53,500 nucleotides of DNA from Nocardia abscessus NBRC 100374 (lineage in GTDB: Bacteria > Actinomycetota > Actinomycetes > Mycobacteriales > Mycobacteriaceae), in contig NZ_BAFP01000120.1 of NCBI RefSeq assembly GCF_000308455.1, positions 1 to 53,500 on the forward strand, written 5' to 3'. The notes under the pieces are model-generated. The model was not told where the DNA came from, did not search any database, and saw only the letters and a list, made by a program, of their open reading frames with translations. The position numbers and the translations under genes are program-made. Position 1 is the stretch's first letter, and every line of letters begins with the position of its first letter. Shown here piece after piece: positions 8,685 through 16,963 of the stretch.

Positions 8685-8762
8685 ATGCACACGTTCTCGA
8701 TCGACCGCAGCGCACTCCGGTCGGTTCCGAATGCACTGGGAGCCGACCATGTTCGTGCGTGA
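8685..8762 (+). CDS. Possible 25-residue leader peptide overlapping next gene
   Basis: ATG 8685 follows a good Shine-Dalgarno (CGGAGG at 8673-8678) and reads MHTFSIDRSALRSVPNALGA plus five residues to a TGA at 8760-8762. An in-frame ATG at 8652 would give a 36-residue version with a Pro run. It ends 14 bases inside the downstream DUF4254-type gene, in another frame, so translation could be coupled. It may be only the leader of the real gene. Confidence 0.3.
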   Translation: MHTFSIDRSALRSVPNALGADHVRA

Positions 8763-9228
8763 CCACCTGCCGCGGCGCTCGCACGGCGTCGCCCGCACAC
8801 TGCCGGATCAGCGCGAACTGGTCGCCGCCTTCGGCGGTCACCCGAGCGATTCGGGCGAAGACCACCCGCTGGTCGCCTGGGCCAGGGCACTGGCCGCGCT
8901 ACACCGGCAGCGCCACTGCGATCCGCTGGCCGCCGCCGGAATAGATTGCCGCCGAGCCGAACTGGTGGCGACCATCGACGCGTGGGTGGTCGAGCAACTG
9001 CCGCGCAAGCGTTCGGCCGACCGTCTGCGCGCCGAATCCCTCGGCGCCACGGTCGACCGCATGGCCGCCGCCCACGTCCACGCCAGCCACCTACTGCACA
9101 CCGCCGAGAAGGTGTCCGACGCCCGCGTGCACGCCGCCTGGTACCGGCTGGCCCTGCTGGCCGACGAATGGACCGACCTGATCACCGGCGGCGTGCGCGA
9201 AACGGTGCGCGGCAGGAGACCGGCCTAG
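8749..9228 (+). CDS. Helical DUF4254-like protein
   Basis: 159 residues, all-helical, with no signal peptide or membrane segment. The pattern HPLVAWARALAALHRQR...IDCRRAELVATIDAWVVEQLP...AESLGATVDRMAAAHVHASHLL resembles the DUF4254 family: a short helical bundle in which a conserved His/Glu-rich start is followed by an RxxLVxxID helix. Start chosen is ATG 8749, with GGGAG 6 nt upstream; ATG 8731 in the same frame adds six residues. It is convergent with cbs (13 nt between stops). Function unknown. Confidence 0.6.
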   Translation: MFVRDHLPRRSHGVARTLPDQRELVAAFGGHPSDSGEDHPLVAWARALAALHRQRHCDPLAAAGIDCRRAELVATIDAWVVEQLPRKRSADRLRAESLGATVDRMAAAHVHASHLLHTAEKVSDARVHAAWYRLALLADEWTDLITGGVRETVRGRRPA

Positions 9229-9241
9229 CGCGCGGCCGCGC

Positions 9242-10630
9242 CTACTTGCCGAGGCTGCCCGTGCTGAGGAAGCCGAGCAGGTCGTGGCGGGTGATCACGC
9301 CGACCGGTTTGCCGTCCTCGACGACCATGAGCGCGTCGGTGTCCGAGAGCGCCTTGGTCGCGGCGGAGATGGGCTCACCCGAGCCGATCAGCGGGAACGA
9401 GGGGCTCATGTGCTGGGCCACCGAATCGGTCAGGTGGGCGCGGCCCTCGAAGACCGCCGACAGCAGATCGCGTTCGGAAACGCTGCCCGCGACCTCGCCC
9501 GCCATGACCGGCGGCTCGGCGCCGACCACGGGCATCTGGGACACGCCGTACTCGCGCAGGATCTCGATCGCGTCGCGCAGCGTTTCGGACGGGTGGGTGT
9601 GCACCAGGTCGGGCAGCTCGCCGGACTTGCCGCGCAACACGTCACCCACGAGTGGTTCGGCTGTGCCGTCCAGCCGTTCGCGCAGGAAGCCGTAGGAGCT
9701 CATCCACTCGTCGTTGAAGATCTTCGACAGGTAACCGCGGCCGCCGTCGGGCAGCAGCACCACGACCACCGCGTCCGGGTCGCGCCGCGCCACCTCGACG
9801 GCCGCGACGACCGCCATGCCGCAGGAACCGCCGACCAGCAGGCCCTCCTCGCGGGCCAGCCTGCGGGTCATGTCGAACGAATCCGCGTCGGAGACCGCGA
9901 TGATCTCGTCCGGCACGGCGGGGTCGTAGGCGGACGGCCAGAAGTCCTCGCCGACGCCCTCGACCAGATACGGCCGCCCGGTACCGCCGGAGTACACCGA
10001 GCCCTCCGGGTCGGCGCCGATGATCTGCACCTTCCCGCCGGAGACCTCCTTGAGGTAGCGGCCGGTGCCGGTGATGGTGCCGCCGGTGCCGACGCCGGCC
10101 ACGAAGTGGGTGACCTTGCCGTCGGTGTCGCGCCAGATCTCCGGGCCGGTGGTCTCGTAGTGGCTGTCGGGGCCGCCGGGGTTGGAGTACTGGTCGGGTT
10201 TCCACGCACCGTCGATCTCGCGCACCAGGCGGTCGGAGACGCTGTAGTAGCTGTCGGGGTGATCCGGCGGCACAGCGGTCGGGCAGACCACGACCTCGGC
10301 GCCGTAGGCGCGCAGCACGTTGCGCTTGTCCTCGCTGACCTTGTCGGGGCAGACGAACACGCAGTTGTAGCCGCGCTGCTGGGCGACCAGGGCGAGGCCG
10401 ACGCCGGTGTTGCCGGAGGTGGGCTCGACGATGGTGCCGCCGGGCCGCAGCTTGCCGGACTGCTCGGCGGCGTCGATCATCTTCACCGCGATCCGGTCCT
10501 TCGAGCTGCCGCCGGGGTTGAGGTATTCGATCTTGGCCGCGACCAGCCCCGCGTTCGGTCCCACGACCGAGTTCAACCGGACCAGCGGCGTGTTGCCGAT
10601 GAGATCCACGACATGATCCGCGATGCGCAT
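9242..10630 (-). CDS. cbs: Cystathionine beta-synthase
   Basis: 462 residues. It condenses serine (or an activated serine) and homocysteine to cystathionine, the first step of reverse transsulfuration. The PLP lysine is K44 in NPGGSSKDRIAVK, followed by the PTSGNTGVGLA phosphate loop and GTGGTITGTGRYLKE. The C-terminal ~130 residues form a pair of CBS domains (SQMPVVGAEPPVMAGEVAGS and VVEDGKPVGVITRHDLLGFL), which usually bind an adenosyl ligand and control activity or stability. ATG 10630 gives MRIADHVVDLIGNTPLVRLN as in mycobacterial Cbs (Rv1077); ATG 10639 is the alternative. Confidence 0.95.
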   Translation of the reverse strand: MRIADHVVDLIGNTPLVRLNSVVGPNAGLVAAKIEYLNPGGSSKDRIAVKMIDAAEQSGKLRPGGTIVEPTSGNTGVGLALVAQQRGYNCVFVCPDKVSEDKRNVLRAYGAEVVVCPTAVPPDHPDSYYSVSDRLVREIDGAWKPDQYSNPGGPDSHYETTGPEIWRDTDGKVTHFVAGVGTGGTITGTGRYLKEVSGGKVQIIGADPEGSVYSGGTGRPYLVEGVGEDFWPSAYDPAVPDEIIAVSDADSFDMTRRLAREEGLLVGGSCGMAVVAAVEVARRDPDAVVVVLLPDGGRGYLSKIFNDEWMSSYGFLRERLDGTAEPLVGDVLRGKSGELPDLVHTHPSETLRDAIEILREYGVSQMPVVGAEPPVMAGEVAGSVSERDLLSAVFEGRAHLTDSVAQHMSPSFPLIGSGEPISAATKALSDTDALMVVEDGKPVGVITRHDLLGFLSTGSLGK

Positions 10631-10720
10631 GGACCCCATCGTTGCAGACGCACTAACTGTGAGTTCGCGCACGCCGCACGCAGCGGGCCCGGACTACCGG
10701 CGAATCGGCGCGCGCACCCT

Positions 10721-10726
10721 TAGGAT
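10721..10726 (+). promoter_or_regulatory. -10 element of secreted-protein gene (leaderless)
   Basis: TAGGAT lies 7 nt before ATG 10734 with no Shine-Dalgarno, so transcript and start codon probably coincide. Confidence 0.45.
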
Positions 10727-10733
10727 CGCTGCC

Positions 10734-11195
10734 ATGAGGCAGCCGAACATCGCCCGGGCCGCAATGCTTCTGGCCGGATCGGCGGTGGCTCTAATGGTCG
10801 GATCCGGTGCGCAAGCGGAAGCGGCGACCGTCGAGTTCCCGCAGGTGCCCACACTGGCGCGCGGTGGTCTGTGCTGGACCAGCATCCGCACCTGGGCCGA
10901 CACCAGTCCGGAATGGCCCGGTCGCGCCATTCTCAATGTTCGTGCGCTACCCGTGACCGGCATCGGGCCCGGTATCTATCCGCTGGCGCCGCTGTGCGAG
11001 GTGCGCACCACGGTGGCGTGGCGCAATGTCACCACCGGCGCCACGGGCAGCTACGACAACACGGTGGTCACCGGCATCTACGGCAGCATCCAGTACGCGC
11101 TGTTCCAGGACACCGGACCGGGCTTGGTGGAGGTCACCATCTCCACCGACGCCGCGAGCGTCCCGGCCCGCGGCGCGTTCCTGGTCCCGGCCTGA
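10734..11195 (+). CDS. Secreted protein of unknown function
   Basis: 153 residues with a Sec signal peptide: basic RQPNIARA, hydrophobic AMLLAGSAVALMVG, and an AQAEA-A cleavage site near residue 30. The mature part has two cysteines (GGLCWTS and PLCEVRT) that may form a disulfide, and is rich in Thr, Val and Gly with beta-strand character (TVAWRNVTTGATGSYDNTVVTG). This resembles small secreted proteins common in Nocardia and mycobacteria, but I cannot name a family. It runs divergently from cbs. Confidence 0.7.
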   Translation: MRQPNIARAAMLLAGSAVALMVGSGAQAEAATVEFPQVPTLARGGLCWTSIRTWADTSPEWPGRAILNVRALPVTGIGPGIYPLAPLCEVRTTVAWRNVTTGATGSYDNTVVTGIYGSIQYALFQDTGPGLVEVTISTDAASVPARGAFLVPA

Positions 11196-11280
11196 CGGAG
11201 GGATATCCGGTCGACCGCATCCGAGCGGTTGCCGACCGTGGGTGACGCGGTCGGCCACTGGTCGTTTCGGCCGGATTTCG

Positions 11281-11286
11281 TAAAAT
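11281..11286 (+). promoter_or_regulatory. -10 element of SGNH hydrolase gene (leaderless)
   Basis: TAAAAT ends 7 nt before GTG 11294; no Shine-Dalgarno is present. Confidence 0.5.
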
Positions 11287-11293
11287 TCCTGCC

Positions 11294-12181
11294 GTGAGCG
11301 CACCTCAGTTTCGCTGGCGTACCGCGGCGGTGACCGGCGCCGCGGCCGTGCTGGCCGGTTCGGGCGCGGGCACCGCATGGTGGGCGACCTATCGCCTGCT
11401 CATGGCTCAGGCGGGCGTCGCCCGCGGCGCGATCGGCCGGGACACCTCGAAGCCGCCGGAAGCGGACGGCATCTACACCGCGGGCTGCGCGGAGCCCGAG
11501 CCGTGGCGCACCGGAAAGCACACCGACCTGCACCTGATGATCTTCGGCGACTCCACCGCGGCGGGCCTCGGCTGCCTGGTGGCCGACGAGGTGCCGGGCG
11601 TCCGCCTGGCCCGCGGCCTCGCCGAAGCGACCGGCCTGCGGATCCGGTTGAGCACCAAAGCGATCTCCGGCGCCACGTCCAAGGGCTTGGCCGGTCAGGT
11701 GGACGCGATGTTCGTCGCGGGTCCGCCGCCGGACGCCGCGGTCATCCTGGTCGGCGCCAACGACGTCACCAAGAAGCATTCGATCCGGGCCTCCGCGCGC
11801 AGGCTCGCCGCTGCCGTCGCCCGGTTGCGCCGCGCCGACGCGGTGGTGGTGGTCGGCACCTGCCCCAATCTGGGCACCGTCACGGCCATCCCGCAGCCGC
11901 TGCGCACCGTCGTGCACAACTGGAGCCTGCGGCTGGCCAGGGCACAGCACGTGGCGACGACGGTCGCGGGCGGGCATCCGGTGCGGATGGGCTACCTGCT
12001 CGCCCCCGAATTCCGCGCCGCACCCGAACTCCTCTTCGCGGCCGACGGCTTCCATCCGTCTGCGGCGGGTTACGAACTGGCCGCTGCGCAATTGCTGCCG
12101 GTACTGCTCGAGGCGCTGGGCGGGACACCCGCTTCCCGTACTCCACGGCGGGACGTAGATTCGGTACGAACCCATGAGTAA
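11294..12181 (+). CDS. SGNH/GDSL-family hydrolase (Rv1075c-like)
   Basis: 295 residues. An N-terminal signal anchor (WRTAAVTGAAAVLAGSGAGTAWW, residues ~8-30) puts the catalytic domain outside the membrane. SGNH blocks: nucleophile Ser in MIFGDSTAAGLG (block I), Gly in KAISGATSKG (block II), Asn in LVGANDVTKK (block III), and the Asp/His pair in ADGFHPSAAGYE (block V). The family includes esterases and O-acyl hydrolases; the mycobacterial relative Rv1075c is described as a GDSL esterase. Start is GTG 11294, directly after a -10 element. It sits 44 nt before fadA3, the same neighbour as in M. tuberculosis. Confidence 0.88.
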   Translation: MSAPQFRWRTAAVTGAAAVLAGSGAGTAWWATYRLLMAQAGVARGAIGRDTSKPPEADGIYTAGCAEPEPWRTGKHTDLHLMIFGDSTAAGLGCLVADEVPGVRLARGLAEATGLRIRLSTKAISGATSKGLAGQVDAMFVAGPPPDAAVILVGANDVTKKHSIRASARRLAAAVARLRRADAVVVVGTCPNLGTVTAIPQPLRTVVHNWSLRLARAQHVATTVAGGHPVRMGYLLAPEFRAAPELLFAADGFHPSAAGYELAAAQLLPVLLEALGGTPASRTPRRDVDSVRTHE

Positions 12182-12225
12182 CCGAACGAAGGGTTCGTCA
12201 GAACCGTCCGACCCAAGGAGTCCTC

Positions 12226-13446
12226 ATGCCTGAGGCCGTCATCGTTTCGACCGCACGCTCCCCGATCGGCCGGGCCCGCAAGGGTTCGCTGGTCGACCTG
12301 CGGCCCGACGATCTGACCACGCAGATTGTGCGGGCAGCGCTCGACAAGGTGCCTGCCCTGGACCCGGCCCAGATCGACGACCTGATCCTGGGCTGCGGTT
12401 CGCCCGGCGGCGAGCAGGGCTTCAATATCGCCCGCGTCGTCGCCGTGCAGCTCGGCTACGACTTCGTGCCCGGCACCACCGTGCACCGCTACTGCGCGTC
12501 GTCGCTGCAGTCCACCCGGATGGCGTTCCACGCGATCAAAGCGGGCGAGGGCGACGTGTTCATCTCCGCCGGCGTGGAGACCGTGTCGCGGTATGTGAAC
12601 GGATCGTCCGACAGCTGGCCGAACACGCAGAACCCCCTGTTCACCGAGGCGCAGGAGCGCACCGCGAAGACCGCGGAGGGCGGCTCGGGCATCTGGCACG
12701 ACCCGCGCGAGGACGGGCTGATCCCCGACGTCTACATCGCGATGGGCCAGACCGCCGAGAACGTGGCGACCTCCACCGGCATCACCCGCGAGGACCAGGA
12801 CCGCTGGGGCGTGCGCTCGCAGAACCGCGCCGAAGAGGCCATCAAGAACGGCTTCTTCGAGCGGGAGATCACCCCGGTGACGCTGCCGGACGGCACCGTG
12901 ATCAGCAAGGACGACGGCCCCCGCGCCGGCGTCACCTACGAGGCGGTCTCCGCGCTCAAGCCGGTGTTCCGCCCGGACGGCACCATCACCGCGGGCAACT
13001 GCTGCCCGCTCAACGACGGCGCAGCGGCGCTGGTGATCATGAGCGACACCAAGGCCGAGGAGCTGGGTCTGACGCCGCTGGCGCGGATCGTGTCCACCGG
13101 CGTGTCCGGCCTGTCGCCGGAGATCATGGGCTTGGGCCCGATCGAGGCGTGTAAGCGCGCGCTGGCGCTGGCGGGCAAGACCATCGACGACATCGACCTG
13201 GTGGAGATCAACGAGGCGTTCGCCGTGCAGGTGCTCGGCTCGGCACGGGAGCTGAAGATCGACGAGGACAAGCTGAACGTCTCCGGCGGCGCGATCGCGC
13301 TGGGCCACCCGTTCGGCATGACCGGCGCCCGGATCACCACCACGCTGCTCAACAACCTGCAGACCTACGACAAGCAGTTCGGTCTGGAGACCATGTGCGT
13401 CGGCGGCGGTCAGGGCATGGCGATGGTCATCGAACGTCTGAGCTGA
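12226..13446 (+). CDS. fadA3: Acetyl-CoA C-acyltransferase (thiolase), FadA3-like
   Basis: 406 residues, type II thiolase. It cleaves 3-ketoacyl-CoA with CoA in beta-oxidation, or condenses acyl-CoAs in reverse. The acyl-carrying nucleophile is C90 (VHRYCASSLQ), with H361 in GHPFGMTGAR and the second cysteine C391 in CVGGGQGMA. NEAFAVQVL, the conserved Asn loop, is also present. CCAAGGAG lies 5-6 nt before ATG 12226. Gene order with the SGNH hydrolase upstream matches Rv1074c/Rv1075c, which is the basis for the gene symbol. A very strong terminator follows. Confidence 0.93.
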   Translation: MPEAVIVSTARSPIGRARKGSLVDLRPDDLTTQIVRAALDKVPALDPAQIDDLILGCGSPGGEQGFNIARVVAVQLGYDFVPGTTVHRYCASSLQSTRMAFHAIKAGEGDVFISAGVETVSRYVNGSSDSWPNTQNPLFTEAQERTAKTAEGGSGIWHDPREDGLIPDVYIAMGQTAENVATSTGITREDQDRWGVRSQNRAEEAIKNGFFEREITPVTLPDGTVISKDDGPRAGVTYEAVSALKPVFRPDGTITAGNCCPLNDGAAALVIMSDTKAEELGLTPLARIVSTGVSGLSPEIMGLGPIEACKRALALAGKTIDDIDLVEINEAFAVQVLGSARELKIDEDKLNVSGGAIALGHPFGMTGARITTTLLNNLQTYDKQFGLETMCVGGGQGMAMVIERLS

Positions 13447-13456
13447 TCGGCATACG

Positions 13457-13495
13457 AAAAAGGGCGGTCGCCGGAGAACCGGCGACCGCCCTTTT
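13457..13495. terminator. Strong bidirectional terminator after thiolase gene
   Basis: A perfect inverted repeat: 13457-13474 pairs with 13479-13495 around the AGAA loop. The GC-rich core GGGCGGTCGCCGG is flanked by an A-run on the left and TTTT on the right, so it works as an intrinsic terminator in both directions. It separates the convergent thiolase and BI-1-like genes. Confidence 0.95.
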
Positions 13496-13504
13496 GCCGA
13501 ATGG

Positions 13505-14368
13505 CTAGTCGTTCTGGAAGTAACTCAGCAGCCGCAGGATCTCGACATACAGCCAGACAAGGGTGATGGTGAGGCCGAGGGCGACACCCCACGCGGCCCG
13601 CTCCGGGGCCTGCGCGCGGATCAGCTGGTCGGCGGCGTCGAAGTCGAGCAGGAAGCTGAACGCGGCGATGGCGATGACCACCAGGCTGAACACGATCGCC
13701 AGCGGGCCACCGTCACGCAGGCCGAGGCCGCCGTCGATGAAGAAGCTCGCGACCAGGTTGCCCAGCACCAGTACCAGGATGCCGATCATGGCGCCGACGA
13801 TGATCCTGGTGAATCGCGGCGTCACCCGGATGGCGCCGGTCTTGTAGACCACCAGCATGCCCGCGAAGACACCGAACGTGCCGAGCACCGCCTGACCGAT
13901 CAGCGCGCTACCGCCGACGCCACCGACCGCGATGTTGGTGAACATGAACGACAGCGCACCGAGGAAAAGGCCCTCGGCGACGGCGTAGGACAGCACCAGC
14001 ACCGGGTTGTCCATCTTGTTCGCGAAGGTCGCGATCAGCACCAGCACCAGGCCGACCAGGCCGCCGCCGATCACGAACAGCGGGGCGAGCGAGGTGTTCG
14101 CGTTGGTGAGGCCGTAGGAGACGATCGCCGACAGCGCGAGCACGGCGAGGGTGATGCCCGTCTTGGTCACCACGTCGTCGATGGTCATCGCCCGGGTGGT
14201 GGGGGGAGCCTGCTGGTACTGCTGCGGATACTGCCCGTACTGCTGGGGCTGCTGACCGTACTGGTTGCCGAACTGTCCCGCGGAGGTCACGCCCGAACCG
14301 AAGCTGGCGTATCCACCGCCCTCCTGCCTTGGCAGGTTCCTGAAAACCGGATTGCTCGTGGTACGCAT
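13505..14368 (-). CDS. Bax inhibitor-1-like (YccA/BI-1 family) membrane protein
   Basis: 287 residues. A Gln/Tyr/Pro-rich cytoplasmic N-terminus (FGNQYGQQPQQYGQYPQQYQ, residues ~33-52) is followed by seven hydrophobic segments between residues ~70 and 285. Family features include AVAEGLFLGALSFMF after the third helix and the C-terminal LDFDAADQLIRAQAPERAAWGVALGLTITLVWLYVEILRLL, which holds the acidic residues of the pH/Ca2+-sensing pair. This fits the actinobacterial Bax1-I subfamily. Physiological role in bacteria is poorly known; membrane leak channel activity is known for relatives. Confidence 0.88.
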   Translation of the reverse strand: MRTTSNPVFRNLPRQEGGGYASFGSGVTSAGQFGNQYGQQPQQYGQYPQQYQQAPPTTRAMTIDDVVTKTGITLAVLALSAIVSYGLTNANTSLAPLFVIGGGLVGLVLVLIATFANKMDNPVLVLSYAVAEGLFLGALSFMFTNIAVGGVGGSALIGQAVLGTFGVFAGMLVVYKTGAIRVTPRFTRIIVGAMIGILVLVLGNLVASFFIDGGLGLRDGGPLAIVFSLVVIAIAAFSFLLDFDAADQLIRAQAPERAAWGVALGLTITLVWLYVEILRLLSYFQND

Positions 14369-14502
14369 GTGAACGGCGTCCCTTTCTGGAGTCGTTGCCG
14401 CTGATCATCGAGTTGGTCCACTCGATATCCAACTGCCCTGTCCAACGTTTGTCATCCGTCGCGGGTTCCCGAGGGAGTCCCGCAGACCAGACAATTCGGA
14501 CT

Positions 14503-15654
14503 CTACCGTTGCCGTGGGTCGTGCAGACCACGCACGGAACGAGTCACAGTGAATTTCCGGTTGCGGCCGACCACCTCGGTCCGGCCCACCATCCGTTCGA
14601 CCACGGCCCGATAGTTCAGATGTGAGTTGTACACGGTCCACAGCTCTCCGCCGGGGCGCAGCACCCGCCCGGTCTCGGCGAACATCTTGATCGCCGATCC
14701 GGTGTGCACGGCCGCGCCGACGTGGAACGGCGGATTGCACAGCACCAGATCGGCGCTGTTGTCCGCGGCGGTGGACATCGCGTCGTCGCGCACGACGCAC
14801 ACGCGGTCGGCGACACCGTTCGCCTCGGCGGTCGCCCGCGCCGAGGCCACGGCGGCGGCGGATTGGTCCGTGGCGGTCACCTTGATGCCCGGCCGCGCGG
14901 TGGCCAGCGCGACGGCCAGGATGCCGGTACCGCAGCCGAGATCGATGGCGTCGCGGGCGTCCGGCTTCATCAGCTTCAGATGCTCGAGCAGGAATCTGGT
15001 GCCGATGTCCAGGCGCGCCCCGGAGAAGGCCGCGCCGTGCGCGACCACCTCGAGACCCAGTTCGTCCAGCCGATCGCGCACCGGAAACGGCTGACCCGCC
15101 ACCGGTTTGGGTCCGGCCACCAGCAGGGTCCGCGACTTCTGCCTGCCGCGGCTGGCGCGCACCTCGGAGAACGATTGGGCCAGAACGTCGTTCATCGCCT
15201 TGGTCAGATACTTGTCCCGCCCGCCCGCGAACACCTCGACCGCCGGATCGGCGTAGCGCGCGATGGCGTCGGCGACCTCGGCCAGCCCCGCCAGCACCCG
15301 GGGTAGGCGAAGCAGCACCACCTGGGCATCACGCAGCAACCCGGCGCCGAGCGGGTGTGCGGTGTAGCGGTCCGACAGGCCGGCCACGCGAGCGTTGTTG
15401 GCCAGCGCGAGTTCGCCGGTGAGCAGATCCTGATGCACCCGGACGTCGCGCAGATCGTGCCCCGCGATGGCGCCGAGGGTCAGCGCGCCATAGGCGTCAC
15501 CGACAATGGCTACCTTTCCGCTATCAGCGGTCGCCAAGGCGTCGGCCGCGACGTCGAGCATCAGCCGATCAGCGGCGTCCACGGCGTAGAGATTCAGTGC
15601 CTCCACGTCCGGATACCGCCGCAGCCGGCTCAGTACGTCCTCGACATGTCCCAC
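14503..15654 (-). CDS. rRNA (guanine-N2) methyltransferase, RsmC/RlmG type
   Basis: 383 residues with the tandem layout of RsmC/RlmG. An N-terminal degenerate methyltransferase-like half (residues 1-190, no SAM motif) is followed by a catalytic C-terminal half. The SAM motif is AIDLGCGTGILAVALA, and the target-amine motif NPPFH (in LVLCNPPFHVGAAVH) is typical of N2-guanine and N6-adenine methylation. It should make an m2G in 16S or 23S rRNA; which one cannot be settled from sequence. ATG 15654 follows CTTGAGG at a suitable distance. Confidence 0.85.
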   Translation of the reverse strand: MGHVEDVLSRLRRYPDVEALNLYAVDAADRLMLDVAADALATADSGKVAIVGDAYGALTLGAIAGHDLRDVRVHQDLLTGELALANNARVAGLSDRYTAHPLGAGLLRDAQVVLLRLPRVLAGLAEVADAIARYADPAVEVFAGGRDKYLTKAMNDVLAQSFSEVRASRGRQKSRTLLVAGPKPVAGQPFPVRDRLDELGLEVVAHGAAFSGARLDIGTRFLLEHLKLMKPDARDAIDLGCGTGILAVALATARPGIKVTATDQSAAAVASARATAEANGVADRVCVVRDDAMSTAADNSADLVLCNPPFHVGAAVHTGSAIKMFAETGRVLRPGGELWTVYNSHLNYRAVVERMVGRTEVVGRNRKFTVTRSVRGLHDPRQR

Positions 15655-16314
15655 ACCTCAAGTGTGCTAGATCGTTGCCCACCGGTCGCGCCCACCCCGC
15701 CCTATCGATCTCGCGACCTGCGCGGCGAACCGGTGCGCGCGCTGAAGCGCACGCCGACAGACTGTTTCGCGTCGACGCCGGACAGCCGGCGTGACCGCCG
15801 TGTGCCCGCCGTCACCGGATCGTGCGAGACGACCGCCGGACGCGCTCGTCGCCGACGGAGTGCGGCGGGCGGACATCACCGCGACGCGCACGGTGCGGTT
15901 GTCACGCTGCGGACGCCCGAGCGCACCATCCACGAGATCGACTGCGCCGTCGACCCGACCAGCGGACTCGGCTCGGCGCCACACCGCGCCTCCATCATCA
16001 CCACCGACCGCCGCCCGCGAGCAATCCCTGTCGCATCCGTAAATCACTGCCCCGCAATTCGATACCGAAACCTCGCGTCGCCGCAGACATCCGCTCCGGT
16101 CGGCGCCCTCGTGAAAGTGAACTGCCTACGGCAACCGGTACACGCGTGACGCCAGGACCCTTACACGCCGAACACCAGGAATGGCAATCGATTAGCAATC
16201 AGCCCGGTCGCACCGGCATACCAGCCGCGTCCACACTCGCCCGCGCACGCGGCCACCTGAGCGCGAATCAGCCGCAACACTCTCCGGTTACGCCATCCGA
16301 GCCCCTCCGCTGAG
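15655..16314. other. 660-nt gap with no confident gene
   Basis: No open frame here has a plausible start, family motif and clean codon use over its whole length. Two short stretches on the plus strand look coding-like by third-position GC: one around 15840-15900 (frame of ATG 15791) and one around 15895-16030 in a different frame (ending ...IDCAVDPTSGLGSAPH). This could be a decayed, frameshifted gene, but I recognise nothing. Confidence 0.3.
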
Positions 16315-16320
16315 TAGCAT
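16315..16320 (+). promoter_or_regulatory. -10 element of AMIN-like lipoprotein gene (leaderless)
   Basis: TAGCAT, 6 nt, then ATG 16327. No ribosome binding site is seen. Confidence 0.45.
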
Positions 16321-16326
16321 CGGGCC

Positions 16327-16902
16327 ATGCGCAACAGGATGGTGCTCACGGTCGCGGTCGCGACGGCACTTCTCGCGGGCTGTGGTGACGACCAGTCCAC
16401 ACCGGGTCTCCCGGTCGCTTCCATCACCGGCACGTCGGCCGCGGTTGCGCAGGCTCCACTACCCCAGGACACCGCGCCGAAGCAGGGCAAGGCGTCCGGC
16501 GACGCCGCGCTGACAGTGACCGACATTCGCCTCGGGCGGCAGTCCGGCTTCGATCGCGTGGTCTACGACCTCGGCGGGGTCGGCACGCCCGGTTGGCTCG
16601 TCCGCTACACCGACGCCGCCGTGCAGGACGGCAGCGGCAATCCCGTGGACGTGGCGGGCCGGTCGATCCTCGAAGTGCGCATCCTCGGCTCGGCTTACCC
16701 GTTCGACAGCGGCGTGACGCCGTACGCGGGCCCGGACCCCGCCGTCGATTCGGCGGTCCCCGGCGTCGCGGGCGTCTACCGGACGACGGTGTTCGAAGGC
16801 GCCACCCAGTCGTTCATCGGCCTCCACGCCGACCGGCCCGCCTTCAGCGTCAGCGCGCTGTCCAACCCGACCCGGCTGGTCATCGACATCGCGAGCCCAT
16901 AG
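16327..16902 (+). CDS. Lipoprotein with AMIN-like domain
   Basis: 191 residues. Lipoprotein signal: RNRM, then VLTVAVATALLAGC, with the lipidated cysteine at ~19. A Ser/Thr/Pro-rich linker reaches residue ~58. The rest is one beta-rich domain: LTVTDIRLGRQSGFDRVVYDLGG, GWLVRYTDAAVQDGSGNPVDV and a closing SVSALSNPTRLVIDIA. This is the pattern of the AMIN-like domain of actinobacterial lipoproteins, related to AMIN domains that target proteins to peptidoglycan or the septum. An envelope role is inferred. The stop lies directly against the palindrome at 16903. Confidence 0.8.
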   Translation: MRNRMVLTVAVATALLAGCGDDQSTPGLPVASITGTSAAVAQAPLPQDTAPKQGKASGDAALTVTDIRLGRQSGFDRVVYDLGGVGTPGWLVRYTDAAVQDGSGNPVDVAGRSILEVRILGSAYPFDSGVTPYAGPDPAVDSAVPGVAGVYRTTVFEGATQSFIGLHADRPAFSVSALSNPTRLVIDIASP

Positions 16903-16925
16903 ATACCCCTACACCCAGGGGGTAT
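16903..16925 (+). promoter_or_regulatory. Palindromic operator resembling copper-sensor (CsoR/RicR) boxes
   Basis: Perfect inverted arms ATACCCC (16903-16909) and GGGGTAT (16919-16925) flank a 9-nt centre. Nested inside is a TAC...GGGTA arrangement like the RicR motif. It lies about 25 nt before the -10 of the next gene, a location for repression. CsoR/RicR sensors typically bind C/G-tract palindromes ending in TA. No csoR gene is in the window; the metal link comes from the pattern and the downstream DUF305/His-rich genes. Confidence 0.5.
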
Positions 16926-16949
16926 GTTCAGCGGCGGACCGGCGGCGAC

Positions 16950-16955
16950 TAGACT
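16950..16955 (+). promoter_or_regulatory. -10 element of His-rich membrane protein gene
   Basis: TAGACT ends 8 nt before GTG 16964. The palindrome at 16903-16925 lies just upstream of or over the expected -35. Confidence 0.4.
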
Positions 16956-16963
16956 CGGCACTT

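Noticed and set aside
10718..10735. TTAGGATCGCTGCC as an IdeR box before the secreted protein gene
   Set aside because: Only the first five bases match well; TAGGAT at that distance from ATG is better read as a -10 element.
12070..13308. A 412-codon open frame on the minus strand
   Set aside because: Antisense shadow of the thiolase, with no motif and Arg/Gly/Val-rich composition.
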